Positions 17,275 through 26,752 of a DNA stretch of 64,000 nt are shown in pieces (the first letter of the stretch is position 1; each line of letters begins with the position of its first letter). The translations under genes were made by a program, and so were the position numbers. The notes beneath the pieces were generated by a model. It ran no database searches and had not been told where the DNA came from. It worked only from the letters and a program-made list of their open reading frames with translations. The stretch lies in NCBI GenBank assembly GCA_021772335.1, contig JAJFMD010000006.1, positions 62,001 to 126,000 of the forward strand. Reading direction: 5' to 3'. The stretch is from Chlamydiota bacterium. Lineage in GTDB: Bacteria > Chlamydiota > Chlamydiia > Chlamydiales > Rhabdochlamydiaceae.

Positions 17275-18732
17275 ATGGCTAAACAAGAAGCTGATATTGG
17301 TCTAATAGGCCTCGCTGTAATGGGGCAAAATTTAGTCCTTAACATGAATGACCACGGCCATACTGTTGCTGTCTACAATCGTACTGTCTCTAAAGTTGAT
17401 GACTTTTTGAAGGGCCCTGCAAAGGGAACAAAGGTGATCGGCTCCCAAAGTCTCAAAGAGTTTTTTGATAATTTAAAAAGACCTCGCAAAGTAATGTTCA
17501 TGGTTAAAGCAGGCGCTGCTGTCGATGCTTTGATTGAAGAGTGTCTCCCTTTTCTAGAGCCCGGCGATATTATTATCGATGGTGGCAATAGCCATTACCC
17601 TGATAGCGAAAGACGAAATGAGATGCTAAAAGGCAAGGGTATTTTGTTTGTTGGCGCTGGAATCTCTGGTGGTGAAGAAGGAGCGCGTCACGGTCCTTCG
17701 ATTATGCCTGGCGGTAATCCCGATGCGTGGCCGCTGGTAAAACCAATCTTCCAAGCGATTGCTGCCAAAGCTGACGATGGCACACCGTGCTGCGACTGGG
17801 TTGGAGAAGGAGGAGCGGGTCACTATGTCAAGATGGTGCACAACGGGATTGAATACGGCGATATTCAATTGATTTGTGAGGCGTATCATCTTCTTAAAAC
17901 AGCGCTTGGTTGTGATAACAATGAGCTGCAACAGATTTTTACTGAATGGAATAAAGGACAGCTCGACAGTTACCTCATCGAGATAACAAGCCAAATTCTT
18001 GCGTATAAAGAAAAAGATGGAAGCTTTCTTATCGATAAAATCCTCGATGTCGCAGGACAAAAAGGAACAGGTAAATGGACGGGTATCAGTGCTCTTGAGC
18101 TTGGCATGCCTGTAACGCTAATTGCTGAAGCAGTTTTTGCGCGCTGCTTATCAGCTCTCAAAGATGATCGTATAAAAGTTAGCAAAGTGTATGCCGCTCC
18201 CAAAGAGAAGTTCTCTGGAGATCACAAAGCGTTTGTTGAAAATGTGCGTGAGGCGCTTTATGCTTCAAAAATCATTAGCTATGCACAAGGTTTTATGTTG
18301 ATGCGCGCTGCTGCAAAAGAACAAAACTGGCATTTAAATTATGGTGGTATTGCACTGATGTGGCGGGGTGGATGTATCATTCGTAGCGCTTTTCTAAACA
18401 AGATCAAAGCCGCTTTTGATAAAGATAAAGAGCTGATTAGCTTACTTCTTGATCCTTTCTTTGTTAAAGAGATCACAGATGCAGAAGATAGTTGGAGAGA
18501 TATTGTTGCAACAAGCGCTAAACTTGGAGTTCCAAGTCCGTGCTTTAGTACAAGTCTCGCATTTTTTGATGGATATCGTAGTGAAAGGCTGCCTGCAAAC
18601 TTATTGCAAGCACAGCGTGACTTTTTTGGTGCGCACACTTATGAGCGCATTGATCAGCCTAGAGGGAAGTTCTTTCATACGAATTGGACAGGAACTGGCG
18701 GAGACGTTAGCTCGACAACCTACAACGCTTAA
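17275..18732 (+). CDS. gnd: 6-phosphogluconate dehydrogenase, decarboxylating
   Basis: A 485-residue enzyme of the oxidative pentose phosphate pathway that converts 6-phosphogluconate and NADP+ to ribulose-5-phosphate, CO2 and NADPH. The nucleotide fold begins GLIGLAVMGQNLVLN; DGGNSHYPDSERR and KMVHNGIEYGDIQLI are the family signatures, and the C-terminal FFGAHTYERID and FHTNW close the dimer tail. I start at ATG 17275 because GGAGGA ends five bases before it. Followed by lepA and the nucleotide translocase on the other strand, as in CT063-CT065, but with the Inc-like gene inserted between. Confidence 0.96.
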   Translation: MAKQEADIGLIGLAVMGQNLVLNMNDHGHTVAVYNRTVSKVDDFLKGPAKGTKVIGSQSLKEFFDNLKRPRKVMFMVKAGAAVDALIEECLPFLEPGDIIIDGGNSHYPDSERRNEMLKGKGILFVGAGISGGEEGARHGPSIMPGGNPDAWPLVKPIFQAIAAKADDGTPCCDWVGEGGAGHYVKMVHNGIEYGDIQLICEAYHLLKTALGCDNNELQQIFTEWNKGQLDSYLIEITSQILAYKEKDGSFLIDKILDVAGQKGTGKWTGISALELGMPVTLIAEAVFARCLSALKDDRIKVSKVYAAPKEKFSGDHKAFVENVREALYASKIISYAQGFMLMRAAAKEQNWHLNYGGIALMWRGGCIIRSAFLNKIKAAFDKDKELISLLLDPFFVKEITDAEDSWRDIVATSAKLGVPSPCFSTSLAFFDGYRSERLPANLLQAQRDFFGAHTYERIDQPRGKFFHTNWTGTGGDVSSTTYNA

Positions 18733-18765
18733 TAGAGTCACATCTAGAAAAGATTCTTAGGAAAA

Positions 18766-18803
18766 AAAGCGCTCTTTTTACAAAAAAGTGCGCTTTGTTT
18801 TGT
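18766..18803 (+). terminator. Rho-independent terminator after gnd
   Basis: AAAGCGC-TCTTTTT and AAAAAAG-TGCGCTTT form an imperfect hairpin with a short loop, followed by GTTTTG. It sits 30 bases past the gnd stop and before the convergent Inc-like gene, so it may serve both strands. Confidence 0.7.
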
Positions 18804-18842
18804 GCATGATTTTAGGATTTTTCGTAGAAGAGACGTGTTAGA

Positions 18843-19769
18843 TTACTCGCACCAATCATTGTCATTGTCACTGTCGCTTTCATCATCGGAGTCAGCGACA
18901 ACTGATCGGATATCGGTCATAGAATCAGAAAGGATTTGCATAGCGGTTTTTTCTTGAGGCTTTAATTGAGGTTTTGGCGCAAGCTTTCTTTCGCTTGCCT
19001 TTTTAAGAGCCGGTTTTTTTTCAGGTGATACAATTGAGTCCATAAGGTTACTGCGTGCAGCATCAGGTTTAGGCATATTAATGTGATGTTGTGCTGGCGG
19101 AGCTGAGTGCTTCCTAGTAGGAGCTTCAGGTGTATCTAATGGTGGCGGTGGTGGCGCTGGTATTTCGACTGGTGGAAGTAATAGATTTGATGCCGCATTA
19201 GTGCGTAGTTTATCAATCTCGGTTTCCAATGCTCTAATTTGTTCTTTTAAGTCATTAATTTCTCTTTTTGAGCTTCTTGAACTATCAACTATTAAAGCTC
19301 TGTGTTGTTGTTGTAGAGCTAAGTAATCCTGTTGGATATTTTGGAGTTGTTTAAGTTGATCACATTGCTTTTGAAAATCTAATAAGCACTGTTGGATGAC
19401 AGCTTCTTTAAGAAGATTTTGATATCGAGAGTAGTTATTAATTGCTATAGAACCTGTAATGATTGCTACTGCTCCCATAATCGCTGCTGCAGAGAGTAAA
19501 TAAATGCCAAGAGCGGGAAAAAGCAAGCCAGCTGTTAACAAGCTTACCATAGCAGTTGCGCAGGTAATTGATGTTATTGCAAGTGGCAAGTAGGTTTTAT
19601 TGAAATATACGAGCTCTTTGCTTTTAAGATCCTTTGTTTCGTCTTGCCAAAGTTCTTGCTTAGCAGGGGCTTTAACAAGTTGTGTCTTGCTTGCTTCTTT
19701 CATGATTGCTTTCTCTAAGTCTGGAGAAAGACGTTTATCTAAAACAAAGTTAACTTCATCAATAGCCAT
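18843..19769 (-). CDS. Inc-like membrane protein with WASP-like WH2/central/acidic C-terminus (putative actin-nucleating effector)
   Basis: A 308-residue protein without recognised full-length family. Order of parts: polar N-terminus (1-57); two long hydrophobic stretches split by a Pro-Ala-Leu-Gly turn (~60-84 and ~85-110), the bilobed hallmark of chlamydial inclusion-membrane (Inc) proteins; coiled coil (~112-190); proline-rich stretch with APPPPPL (~199-225); a WH2-like motif (ARSNLMDSI at ~238-246, then ALKKA at 254-258, linker three residues longer than usual); an amphipathic segment MQILSDSMTDIRSVV (~277-291) like the WASP/WAVE central region; and a 17-residue acidic tail ending D-W-C-E. 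Polyproline-WH2-central-acidic(Trp) is the layout of Arp2/3 activators. Inference: a type III secreted inclusion-membrane protein that recruits or nucleates host actin. Inc-like topology is the firmer part; the actin role is untested. Confidence 0.6.
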   Translation of the reverse strand: MAIDEVNFVLDKRLSPDLEKAIMKEASKTQLVKAPAKQELWQDETKDLKSKELVYFNKTYLPLAITSITCATAMVSLLTAGLLFPALGIYLLSAAAIMGAVAIITGSIAINNYSRYQNLLKEAVIQQCLLDFQKQCDQLKQLQNIQQDYLALQQQHRALIVDSSRSSKREINDLKEQIRALETEIDKLRTNAASNLLLPPVEIPAPPPPPLDTPEAPTRKHSAPPAQHHINMPKPDAARSNLMDSIVSPEKKPALKKASERKLAPKPQLKPQEKTAMQILSDSMTDIRSVVADSDDESDSDNDNDWCE

Positions 19770-19870
19770 AATATTACTCTATTATAATAAATTTGCGGTT
19801 ATTATATTAAAACAGATCTATTAATTCAATTATTAAAATAATTGCAATATTTATATATTAAAATATTTAA

Positions 19871-21679
19871 TTACTCGCTGGATTTGAGGACATCCATGAA
19901 GGCAGATTGAGGAATAGTGACCTTGCCGATCTCTTTCATTTTCTTCTTACCCTTCTTCTGCTTCTCCCATAGCTTGCGTTTGCGGGTGATATCGCCGCCA
20001 TAACATTTGGCGGTGACATTTTTTGAGAGGGCTCTGAGGGTTTCTCGAGCGACAATTTTACCGCCGATGGCGGCTTGGATAGGTACCTTGAACTGTTGCA
20101 TAGGGATCAATTCAATTAATTTTTTACATATTGAGCGTCCCTTTGCCTCAGCTTTGGATCTGTGAATAAGACAAGAAAAGGCGTCGACAGGCTCTTCGTT
20201 CACTTTAATTTCTAATTTGATAATATCTCCTTTAAGATATTGATCAAATTCATAGTCAAATGAGCCATAGCCACGTGTTACTGATTTAAGTTTGTCATTA
20301 AAATCAGTGATAATTTCGTTGAGAGGTAGGTGGTAGGTTAATAGTAGTCTTGTACTATCCATAGTTTCAGTTTTAAGAAGACTTCCCCGTTTATCCATTC
20401 CTAGGCTCATCATTGCTCCTAAAAACTCTGAGGGGATCATGATATTACTTTTTACCCAAGGCTCTTCTACTTGTAATATTACGGATGGATCTGGGTAATG
20501 GGCGACATTGTCGATGGTTTTAACGCTGCCATCACTCATGTGGAAGCGGTAGGAGACGCTGGGAGCTGTGGTAATAATATCGAGATCAAAATGGCGTCTT
20601 AAGCGCTCAAAGACAATTTCGAGATGAAGTAGTCCGAGGAAGCCGCAGCGGAAGCCAAATCCTAGAGCTAAACTACTCTCTTGCTCAACATATAATGCAG
20701 AATCGTTGAGTTGAAGTTTGGAAAGTGCTTCACGCACAACTTCAAAATCAGAAGAATCTACGGGATAAATTCCAGCAAACACAACGGGATTGATTGTTTT
20801 AAATCCAGGAAGAGGAGTTGTAACACCTCCTTTTGTTGTCGTGATGGTATCACCAATTTTGACATCTCGGGATTCTTTTATATTAGCAACAACATAGCCA
20901 ACTTCTCCGGGCCTAAGGGTTTGTATGGGTGTTTCCTCTGGAGAAAAAACGCCCACCTCTAGCACTTCAAAATCTTTAGATGACGCCATCAGTTTAATTG
21001 ATGTTCCTTTCGATATTTCGCCGCTCATGATGCGCACATAGACTAGAACTCCCCGATAAGGATCGTAGTGGCTATCAAAAACAAGAGCACGTAACAAAGA
21101 ATCCTCGGGTTCTTTAGGAGGAGGAAACGCAATGAGGATTTGTTCTAAAATTTCTTTAATGCCTATTCCTGATTTTGCTGAACAGTGAATGGCATGTTCG
21201 GTATCAAGGCCAATGACATCTTCAATTTGTTGCTTAACGCTTTCGGGATCTGCTGCAGGGAGATCGATTTTGTTAATTACAGGGACGATTTCTAGATCGC
21301 GCTCTATAGCAAGATGAACATTTGCAAGGCTTTGCGCTTGGACACCTTGTGCAGCATCGACGACGAGTAAAGCTCCTTCACAGGCAGAGAGAGATCTAGA
21401 CACTTCATAGGAGAAGTCAACATGTCCAGGAGTATCGATGAAATTGATTTGATAGGTCTCTCCGTTCTCTGCAGTATAAACCATCGTCACAGGATGTGCT
21501 TTAATCGTGATCCCCTTTTCTCGCTCAAGATCCATCTTGTCGAGAACTTGCTCTTTCATTTCTCTTGATGAGATTGTGTCTGTAAGCTCAAGTAATCGAT
21601 CGGCAATTGTGGATTTGCCATGATCAATATGGGCAATGATTGAAAAGTTGCGGATATTTTTTCGGTTGTATTCTGTCAT
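19871..21679 (-). CDS. lepA: Elongation factor 4 (LepA)
   Basis: A 602-residue translational GTPase, the usual LepA length. G1 is [10 protein letters not shown]3 [10 protein letters not shown] and G4 VINKIDLP. After the EF-G-like domains comes the LepA-specific C-terminal domain with [19 protein letters not shown] and [13 protein letters not shown]4 acts on stalled or mistranslocated ribosomes. It lies downstream of the nucleotide translocase on the same strand, the CT064-CT065 arrangement, but a strong terminator separates the two. Confidence 0.96.
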   Translation of the reverse strand: MTEYNRKNIRNFSIIAHIDHGKSTIADRLLELTDTISSREMKEQVLDKMDLEREKGITIKAHPVTMVYTAENGETYQINFIDTPGHVDFSYEVSRSLSACEGALLVVDAAQGVQAQSLANVHLAIERDLEIVPVINKIDLPAADPESVKQQIEDVIGLDTEHAIHCSAKSGIGIKEILEQILIAFPPPKEPEDSLLRALVFDSHYDPYRGVLVYVRIMSGEISKGTSIKLMASSKDFEVLEVGVFSPEETPIQTLRPGEVGYVVANIKESRDVKIGDTITTTKGGVTTPLPGFKTINPVVFAGIYPVDSSDFEVVREALSKLQLNDSALYVEQESSLALGFGFRCGFLGLLHLEIVFERLRRHFDLDIITTAPSVSYRFHMSDGSVKTIDNVAHYPDPSVILQVEEPWVKSNIMIPSEFLGAMMSLGMDKRGSLLKTETMDSTRLLLTYHLPLNEIITDFNDKLKSVTRGYGSFDYEFDQYLKGDIIKLEIKVNEEPVDAFSCLIHRSKAEAKGRSICKKLIELIPMQQFKVPIQAAIGGKIVARETLRALSKNVTAKCYGGDITRKRKLWEKQKKGKKKMKEIGKVTIPQSAFMDVLKSSE

Positions 21680-21776
21680 CTTAAAGAGGGGTGTAATTTT
21701 CTAAAAAGTTTGAAGAGCCATAGATTGTATATTCAAACTAACCTGTTGAAAATCAATATAGCAAAAACAAGGGATA

Positions 21777-21816
21777 AAAAAAACTCCTTCTCGTTATAAG
21801 AAGGAGTTTTTTTCAA
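21777..21816 (-). terminator. Rho-independent terminator after the nucleotide translocase
   Basis: AAACTCCTTCT and AGAAGGAGTTT enclose a CGTTATA loop; A- and T-runs on both sides make it usable in either direction. It lies 22 bases past the translocase stop and ~100 bases upstream of lepA. Confidence 0.85.
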
Positions 21817-21837
21817 AAAATCTAGCAGTTCAAAGGA

Positions 21838-23457
21838 TTAGTTTGGAGACATTTCCTCTTGAACTTTAGATGATTTTGATGCTTTTGCTTTTACTGGTTT
21901 TTCAACAGCAATCGTAGCAGTTTCAAGCTCGGCAGCAAGCTTTTCCTGCTCGCGTTTAGCTTGAACATCTCTGAACTGACGTCCTAGAGACTTTCCAGCT
22001 GCTAACCAAGCGATGATGATTACAGCGAGGATACCCGCAATATATGGGGTGATCACTGCTAGAGGTCCAATTGAAAGTAGAGCCATTTGGATCAAAGATC
22101 CTCCTGCTTTACCTAATCGCGCTCCAACAACATCAATCGCCGCTTTTCCTTTGACTTTTGATTCTTGGTCAAGAGGAATATAAGCCATTTCTTTTGTCGG
22201 ATCAAAAAGAGAGTATTTAGCAGATTTACTCAGCACATTTTGAATCATACCAAAGACAACAGCAATCATTAACGGCGTTGTGCCGAGGTATGCAATCACT
22301 CCTGCAAGAGGAGCTTTATATATGATACAAGCGAAAAATACCGCTCCAGTAGCCATTAGGGAAATTGGAGTGACAAGAGCTCCCGCAGTCCATCCAAAGC
22401 GACGGATAACGTTTCCTCCAACGAAAAGCATCATGAAGATAGTCATAGCTCCAGTGACCGTTGAAAAGTATCCCATAAATGTGCTGTAGTCGTTAGCATT
22501 TGGATATTGCAACTTCAGCTGGCTTTTCCATGTGACTTCAACGAGGTTGATTGAAATACCGTATGCAATAACAAGGATCGCTAAGCATAAAATATATTTC
22601 GATCTTGCGAGAAACATGAAGCTCTCTTTAAGAGACATCTTTGGTTTCTCTTTCGCTTTCTTCACATCTTCAGGATCGTAAAAGCGTTTGTCCGTAAGAA
22701 CGTTGCGGTTAATCCAATAATAGGTTGCTAAAGCTAGAAGACCTGAAGCAACAACCATTAACATCAAGTAATTTAATGTGATGCCCCAAGCATCAACGCC
22801 TTCGGGAACGCGGTTGCGAATATTTGAAAAAGCGATGATTAATGGACCAGAACAAAGCATTGCAATATTTGCGCCAAGCCCAAACATCGCATAAAAACGC
22901 TTAGATTCAGAAACACGAGTAATATCGTTAGCAAAGCCCCAAAAGAGTAGAGATATTCCAACGCTACCCCAAAGCTCAGCCATTACATAAAATAATGAGA
23001 ATGTCCAGTTGCGAACAATCGCAGATAGTCCACTCCATCCTGCTGGAAGAGCAGCTTGCATTTTATCTGCAAAATCGTGTGGGTGAAGCACATCGCGCAT
23101 AGGATAAATTACTAACGCAAAAAGCGCGAAAAATATGATGAATGGCGCTAGTGTCGCAGTAAATAGTTTTTGTTTGCTTAGCTTGTTACTCATTTTGGAG
23201 TAGATCACCATAAAGAGTACAGCAAGTGGAAGCACAGCCCAAACCTTAAGGAAAGGAATTGCTTCAGCTCCAGATCCTGGCGCTGTTACGATTAGTGAAT
23301 CTTTTGTATCGCGCAAGATCGTGTAATTAAAGTTAATGAAAAAGAAAAGTAGCAACATGGGTATGAGCTTTTTTAGCTCAAATTTGTGAATCGGCCAAAG
23401 AAAAGACCGCCACTTCCCAAATGCAGGAGGTTTGGTTTGTTGACTAGTTTCTGACAT
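21838..23457 (-). CDS. ADP/ATP translocase (NTT family)
   Basis: A 539-residue membrane protein of the nucleotide transporter family of chlamydiae, rickettsiae and plastids. It exchanges bacterial ADP for host ATP across the bacterial inner membrane. Visible marks: FELKKLIPMLLLFFFINFNYTILRDTKDSL at the first membrane segment (the LRDTKD signature), about eleven to twelve membrane segments, and a charged Lys/Glu-rich cytosolic tail after ~residue 500. Position next to lepA matches CT065 (npt1/adt). Chlamydial genomes may carry several isoforms with different substrates; the LRDTKD motif and position favour the ATP/ADP exchanger. The ATG at 23457 is followed downstream by the terminator before lepA. 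Confidence 0.92.
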   Translation of the reverse strand: MSETSQQTKPPAFGKWRSFLWPIHKFELKKLIPMLLLFFFINFNYTILRDTKDSLIVTAPGSGAEAIPFLKVWAVLPLAVLFMVIYSKMSNKLSKQKLFTATLAPFIIFFALFALVIYPMRDVLHPHDFADKMQAALPAGWSGLSAIVRNWTFSLFYVMAELWGSVGISLLFWGFANDITRVSESKRFYAMFGLGANIAMLCSGPLIIAFSNIRNRVPEGVDAWGITLNYLMLMVVASGLLALATYYWINRNVLTDKRFYDPEDVKKAKEKPKMSLKESFMFLARSKYILCLAILVIAYGISINLVEVTWKSQLKLQYPNANDYSTFMGYFSTVTGAMTIFMMLFVGGNVIRRFGWTAGALVTPISLMATGAVFFACIIYKAPLAGVIAYLGTTPLMIAVVFGMIQNVLSKSAKYSLFDPTKEMAYIPLDQESKVKGKAAIDVVGARLGKAGGSLIQMALLSIGPLAVITPYIAGILAVIIIAWLAAGKSLGRQFRDVQAKREQEKLAAELETATIAVEKPVKAKASKSSKVQEEMSPN

Positions 23458-23636
23458 GTAGTTTTCCTATATCTTTTGAGGTTATGTCTCATTTTTCTTG
23501 TAAACAGATGCTTACTGTATATTGTAGAAAAATTAGAGCAAACCTAGTGTTAAAGCTTTAAAAATGAAATATCAGTAGTATTTTATACAAATTCAGTTAA
23601 AATTCAACTAAAATTTCTCGAATAGGTTAAAAAATA

Positions 23637-23681
23637 AAAAACCGCTTTTCATGGTATAAAATACTTGAAAAACGGTTTTTA
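23637..23681 (-). terminator. Terminator after the CT066-like gene
   Basis: AAAACCGCTTTTCA and TGAAAAACGGTTTT form a long stem (one mismatch) around a 14-base loop; on the minus strand it ends in a T-rich run. It lies 26 bases past the CT066-like stop. Confidence 0.8.
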
Positions 23682-23706
23682 GCTTAAAATTTTTTTAGCT
23701 AATCAA

Positions 23707-24219
23707 TTACGAATTGAATGAATGCTCTAGCATCATTTCTTGTGCATTCACAGCTTCATTGTAAGCATTCCAAAGCTCTTGATCTACTTTATTATGGCGG
23801 ATTGAAGCGATCAATTCGCGTTTGCTTGTAGCAAGAGATTTTTTAGGACTTAAAACAGAAACCATTTCTTTATCACCAGCTAGGCGAGCAATGTTAAGCA
23901 TTTTTTCGAGTTGACCACGAGTAAATGTATATTGGTCACGACGCTTACGAGATCCACGAGCTGCGCGCTGTTTAGGTGGGATTGTAACTGGTTTTTCAAC
24001 ATCTATAATAAACTTTTGAATAAGAGTAAGAAGTTCTTTAGGTTGTTTGTTTTTCATTTTACGTAGTGTGAAATGGTGCATGTAACCGCCAGAAGACATT
24101 GGAAGATAGCGACATAAGTCATTTTCTTTCATTCCGCCTACTTTTTTAATCGCTTTGTCGATAAGTGAACCAATTTCACCTAGACTTCTTTTTTTTAAAA
24201 TTTCTTCGCCAATAGCCAT
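23707..24219 (-). CDS. Basic conserved chlamydial protein, CT066-like
   Basis: A 170-residue strongly basic protein with Lys/Arg clusters (KKRSLGEI at 9-16; PPKQRAARGSRKRRDQ near 81-96). No signal or membrane segment. I recognise it by position between the nucleotide translocase and the ytg cluster, where C. trachomatis has CT066. The basic patch would suit DNA or RNA binding, but no known binding fold is evident. It is monocistronic: it has its own terminator and a 435-base divergent region upstream. Confidence 0.65.
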   Translation of the reverse strand: MAIGEEILKKRSLGEIGSLIDKAIKKVGGMKENDLCRYLPMSSGGYMHHFTLRKMKNKQPKELLTLIQKFIIDVEKPVTIPPKQRAARGSRKRRDQYTFTRGQLEKMLNIARLAGDKEMVSVLSPKKSLATSKRELIASIRHNKVDQELWNAYNEAVNAQEMMLEHSFNS

Positions 24220-24654
24220 AACAAAATCCTTTTTCTGTAATATGTTCTTTAAAATATCTTACGAATTCAAAGTAAAAAATAAAAACTTTAATCTTATGCT
24301 TCTTTTTATGCTGTTTACAAGCTTTAAACTGTAATTGTCATATCAAGTAAGCAAAGTTATTTCATAATTTTTCAATACAATCGTCGGATTCTATTTATTT
24401 CGTCAGTTTTTAGCAAGAGGTGTTTTTGAAACAATTTGTAAATGCAGCTGTTTTAACCTTTGTTTTAAGTCGAATTACATGGAGAAAAATCGATGATAAA
24501 AGTGCTTTAATTTTTTTTCTATCTTTCTAACTTTGATCAATCAACTATTAGAATTTAGATAACAAAAATACGATTGTTTTTGCTGTTGCTAGCTTCAGTG
24601 TGATAGAGTTTTTTCCATTATCAATCTATCAAAAATTCTTAACTGAGTATTTTC
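24220..24654. other. Divergent intergenic region between the CT066-like gene and mrp
   Basis: These 435 AT-rich bases must hold the promoters of both divergent genes. I find no gene, no clear hairpin and no convincing -35/-10 pair. A long leader on either side is possible. Confidence 0.4.
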
Positions 24655-25509
24655 ATGAATTTACCGATGTATAAAGAAGATAAAAATAATCTTGGCGAAG
24701 TAAAAAATATTATAGCCTTAGGATCTGGAAAGGGGGGAGTTGGTAAATCTACTTTAACCGCAAACCTCGCTTTTGCCTTGCAATATCTCGGTTATACAGT
24801 TGGTGTGCTTGATGCTGATATATATGGTCCCTCGATTCAACAGATGATTCCTGAGGATCAAGAAGCGCAATCAAATAGTGAAAATAACCAGTTGATAGAG
24901 CCTGCTTTAGCCCGTGGGATTAAAATCATTTCTTTTGCTTATTTTAAAGATCGCGATCAATCTTCAGTTGTTAGAGCTCCTGTAGCCAATGGATTAATTG
25001 AACGTTTTTTGCACTCTGTTTCTTGGGGACCTCTTGACTTTCTGTTGATTGATTTTCCTCCAGGAACTGGGGATGTGCAATTGACGCTGGCACAAAAGGG
25101 CTCTCTTACAGGAAGCATTGTCATAACAACACCTCAAGAAATTGCTTTGCTTGATGTGCGTAAAGCAATCGATATGTTCCATAAACTTAATATTCCGATT
25201 ATTGGAGTTGTTGAAAATATGAGTTATTTTTTTGATGGTGTGAATAAGCAGTTTTTATTTGGGGAGAAGGGGGGAAGCAAATTAGCAGCTGAATATGGCA
25301 TCCCTTTTTTAGGAGAGATTCCTATTGATCCTCAATTGTGCCGTTCTGGTGACCTTGGTAAATCTCTTTTTGATAGAAGAGAGCTAGGAGATTCGGCTCA
25401 GGTATTTCTTTCAATTGCTAAGGAGTTGTGCCGGTTAGTGCCAGAGTTAAAGCAGCAGCTTAATCAGGGATTAGCAGAGGTTGATTTGCAGTGGCAGGAG
25501 ATCAAATGA
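24655..25509 (+). CDS. Mrp/NBP35-type P-loop ATPase lacking the usual C-terminal CxxC
   Basis: A 284-residue MinD-like ATPase. The deviant Walker A is GSGKGGVGKST (~residues 23-33), switch I DADIYGPSIQQM and switch II LLIDFPPGTGDVQLTL are textbook Mrp/ApbC. In the family the stretch after ENMSYF normally carries C-P-x-C, which bridges a 4Fe-4S cluster between two subunits; here it reads ENMSYFFDGVNKQFLFGEKGG with no cysteine. So cluster binding at this place looks lost. The stop overlaps the next gene as ATGA; that gene encodes a DUF971 protein with C-x-C-x-x-C, and Mrp-DUF971 fusions occur elsewhere, so the partner may supply cysteines. Confidence 0.88.
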   Translation: MNLPMYKEDKNNLGEVKNIIALGSGKGGVGKSTLTANLAFALQYLGYTVGVLDADIYGPSIQQMIPEDQEAQSNSENNQLIEPALARGIKIISFAYFKDRDQSSVVRAPVANGLIERFLHSVSWGPLDFLLIDFPPGTGDVQLTLAQKGSLTGSIVITTPQEIALLDVRKAIDMFHKLNIPIIGVVENMSYFFDGVNKQFLFGEKGGSKLAAEYGIPFLGEIPIDPQLCRSGDLGKSLFDRRELGDSAQVFLSIAKELCRLVPELKQQLNQGLAEVDLQWQEIK

Positions 25510-25799
25510 TTAAAGCAATTGAGCAGCTGAGCAATGAAACTTTTCAGATAGATTGGGTTGATGGTCAAAGAGATATTTTTAAACTTGCGGACCTTCAGAG
25601 AAATTGTCCTTGTATTCGTTGCCGCGACGAAAAAAGTGGCCAAATGATAGTCAATCCTGCTAAAATAGCCTGTTCTTTAAAAGCTGTAAAAATCGAAAAC
25701 GTAGGAAGATACGCCTTAAAAATCACTTTTGCTAGTGGGTGTAGTCGTGGCATTTACACATTCGATTTTTTGCGGAGTTTGGCAATGGTTAAATCATGA
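25506..25799 (+). CDS. DUF971 family protein
   Basis: A 97-residue protein starting at ATG 25506, overlapping the mrp stop; a longer frame from 25491 is less likely. Residues ~35-45 read NCPCIRCRDE, the cysteine-bearing mark of DUF971, the domain also seen at the N-terminus of gamma-butyrobetaine hydroxylases and fused to Mrp ATPases. The C-terminal GIYTFDFLRSL is also typical. Likely works with the preceding Mrp-like ATPase, perhaps in iron-sulfur or metal handling. Its stop overlaps the ytgA start (ATGA), so mrp-DUF971-ytgABCD-dxr may be one transcript. Confidence 0.85.
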   Translation: MIKAIEQLSNETFQIDWVDGQRDIFKLADLQRNCPCIRCRDEKSGQMIVNPAKIACSLKAVKIENVGRYALKITFASGCSRGIYTFDFLRSLAMVKS

Positions 25800-26752
25800 A
25801 GCGTTATCTTAGTATTTTTTTTCTCTTAGCACTACTCGTGTATTCCTGTACTCCTGGTTCTAACAAACCCCCTCCTGAAAAATCCGCTTTTATTCAAGTG
25901 TTATCTACTACAGAGATTATTGCTGATCTCGTAAAGCAAATTGGTAGGGAGCGCATTAATCATTCGATATTGATTCAAGGTGAAATTGATCCTCACTCTT
26001 ATGAACTGGTCAAAGGTGATGATGAAAAGATTTCTGAAGCACAGGTGATTTTTTCTAATGGACTGGGATTAGAGCATGGCGCAAGTTTGCGGCATCGTTT
26101 AGAGACTCATGATGGAACTGTCTTTTTAGGTGATGAGATTGCAAAGAGCCATCCTGATCAAATTCTCTATGTTGATGGAGTGATTGATCCTCATATTTGG
26201 ATGGATTTATCTCTTTGGGCTAATACGATTGACATCGTCGCTGAAAAACTCGCTCAGTGTGATCCAGATGGCGCTGAAAAGTATCGTGCAAATGCGAAGA
26301 GTCTTTATGATCAAATGGCTACTCTTGATCAAGAGCTTTGTCACCGCTTTACTAAAGTTGCTGAACATAAGCGTTATCTTGTCACAAGTCATGATGCTTT
26401 CAATTATTTTGCTAGACGTTATCTAGCAACACCAGAAGAGCTTAAAAACGAGCAGTGGCGCACACGTTTTATCGCTCCTGAAGGACTCGCTCCTGATGGA
26501 CAACTTAGTCTTGCTGATCTTAAGCGCGTCATTGATCATCTCCATAACTTTCAAATTTCTGTTATTTTTGGAGAATCTAATGTTAGTAGAGACTCTTTGG
26601 CTAAGATCACTAAGGTGTGTTTAGAAAAGGGCTGTCCTGTGCATCTTTCTAATATTCCGCTTTATGGTGATACCTTTAGTAAAGAAGCAGCGGGCTATCT
26701 AGCTATGATTAAACACAATGCAGATACGATCCTTACTGAATGGGAGGAGTAG
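25796..26752 (+). CDS. ytgA: Metal-binding lipoprotein of the Ytg ABC transporter
   Basis: A 318-residue cluster A-I solute-binding protein (TroA/ZnuA fold). Lipoprotein signal MKRYLSIFFLLALLVYSC with Cys at ~18. Metal ligands visible: DPHSYEL (His), DPHIWMDL (His), VTSHDAFNYFA (His) and IFGESN (Glu). It captures a divalent metal (iron, zinc or manganese) in the periplasm and hands it to YtgCD. Homologue of CT067. Lys/Glu-rich His-loop seen in zinc-specific members is absent, which favours iron or manganese. Confidence 0.94.
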   Translation: MKRYLSIFFLLALLVYSCTPGSNKPPPEKSAFIQVLSTTEIIADLVKQIGRERINHSILIQGEIDPHSYELVKGDDEKISEAQVIFSNGLGLEHGASLRHRLETHDGTVFLGDEIAKSHPDQILYVDGVIDPHIWMDLSLWANTIDIVAEKLAQCDPDGAEKYRANAKSLYDQMATLDQELCHRFTKVAEHKRYLVTSHDAFNYFARRYLATPEELKNEQWRTRFIAPEGLAPDGQLSLADLKRVIDHLHNFQISVIFGESNVSRDSLAKITKVCLEKGCPVHLSNIPLYGDTFSKEAAGYLAMIKHNADTILTEWEE

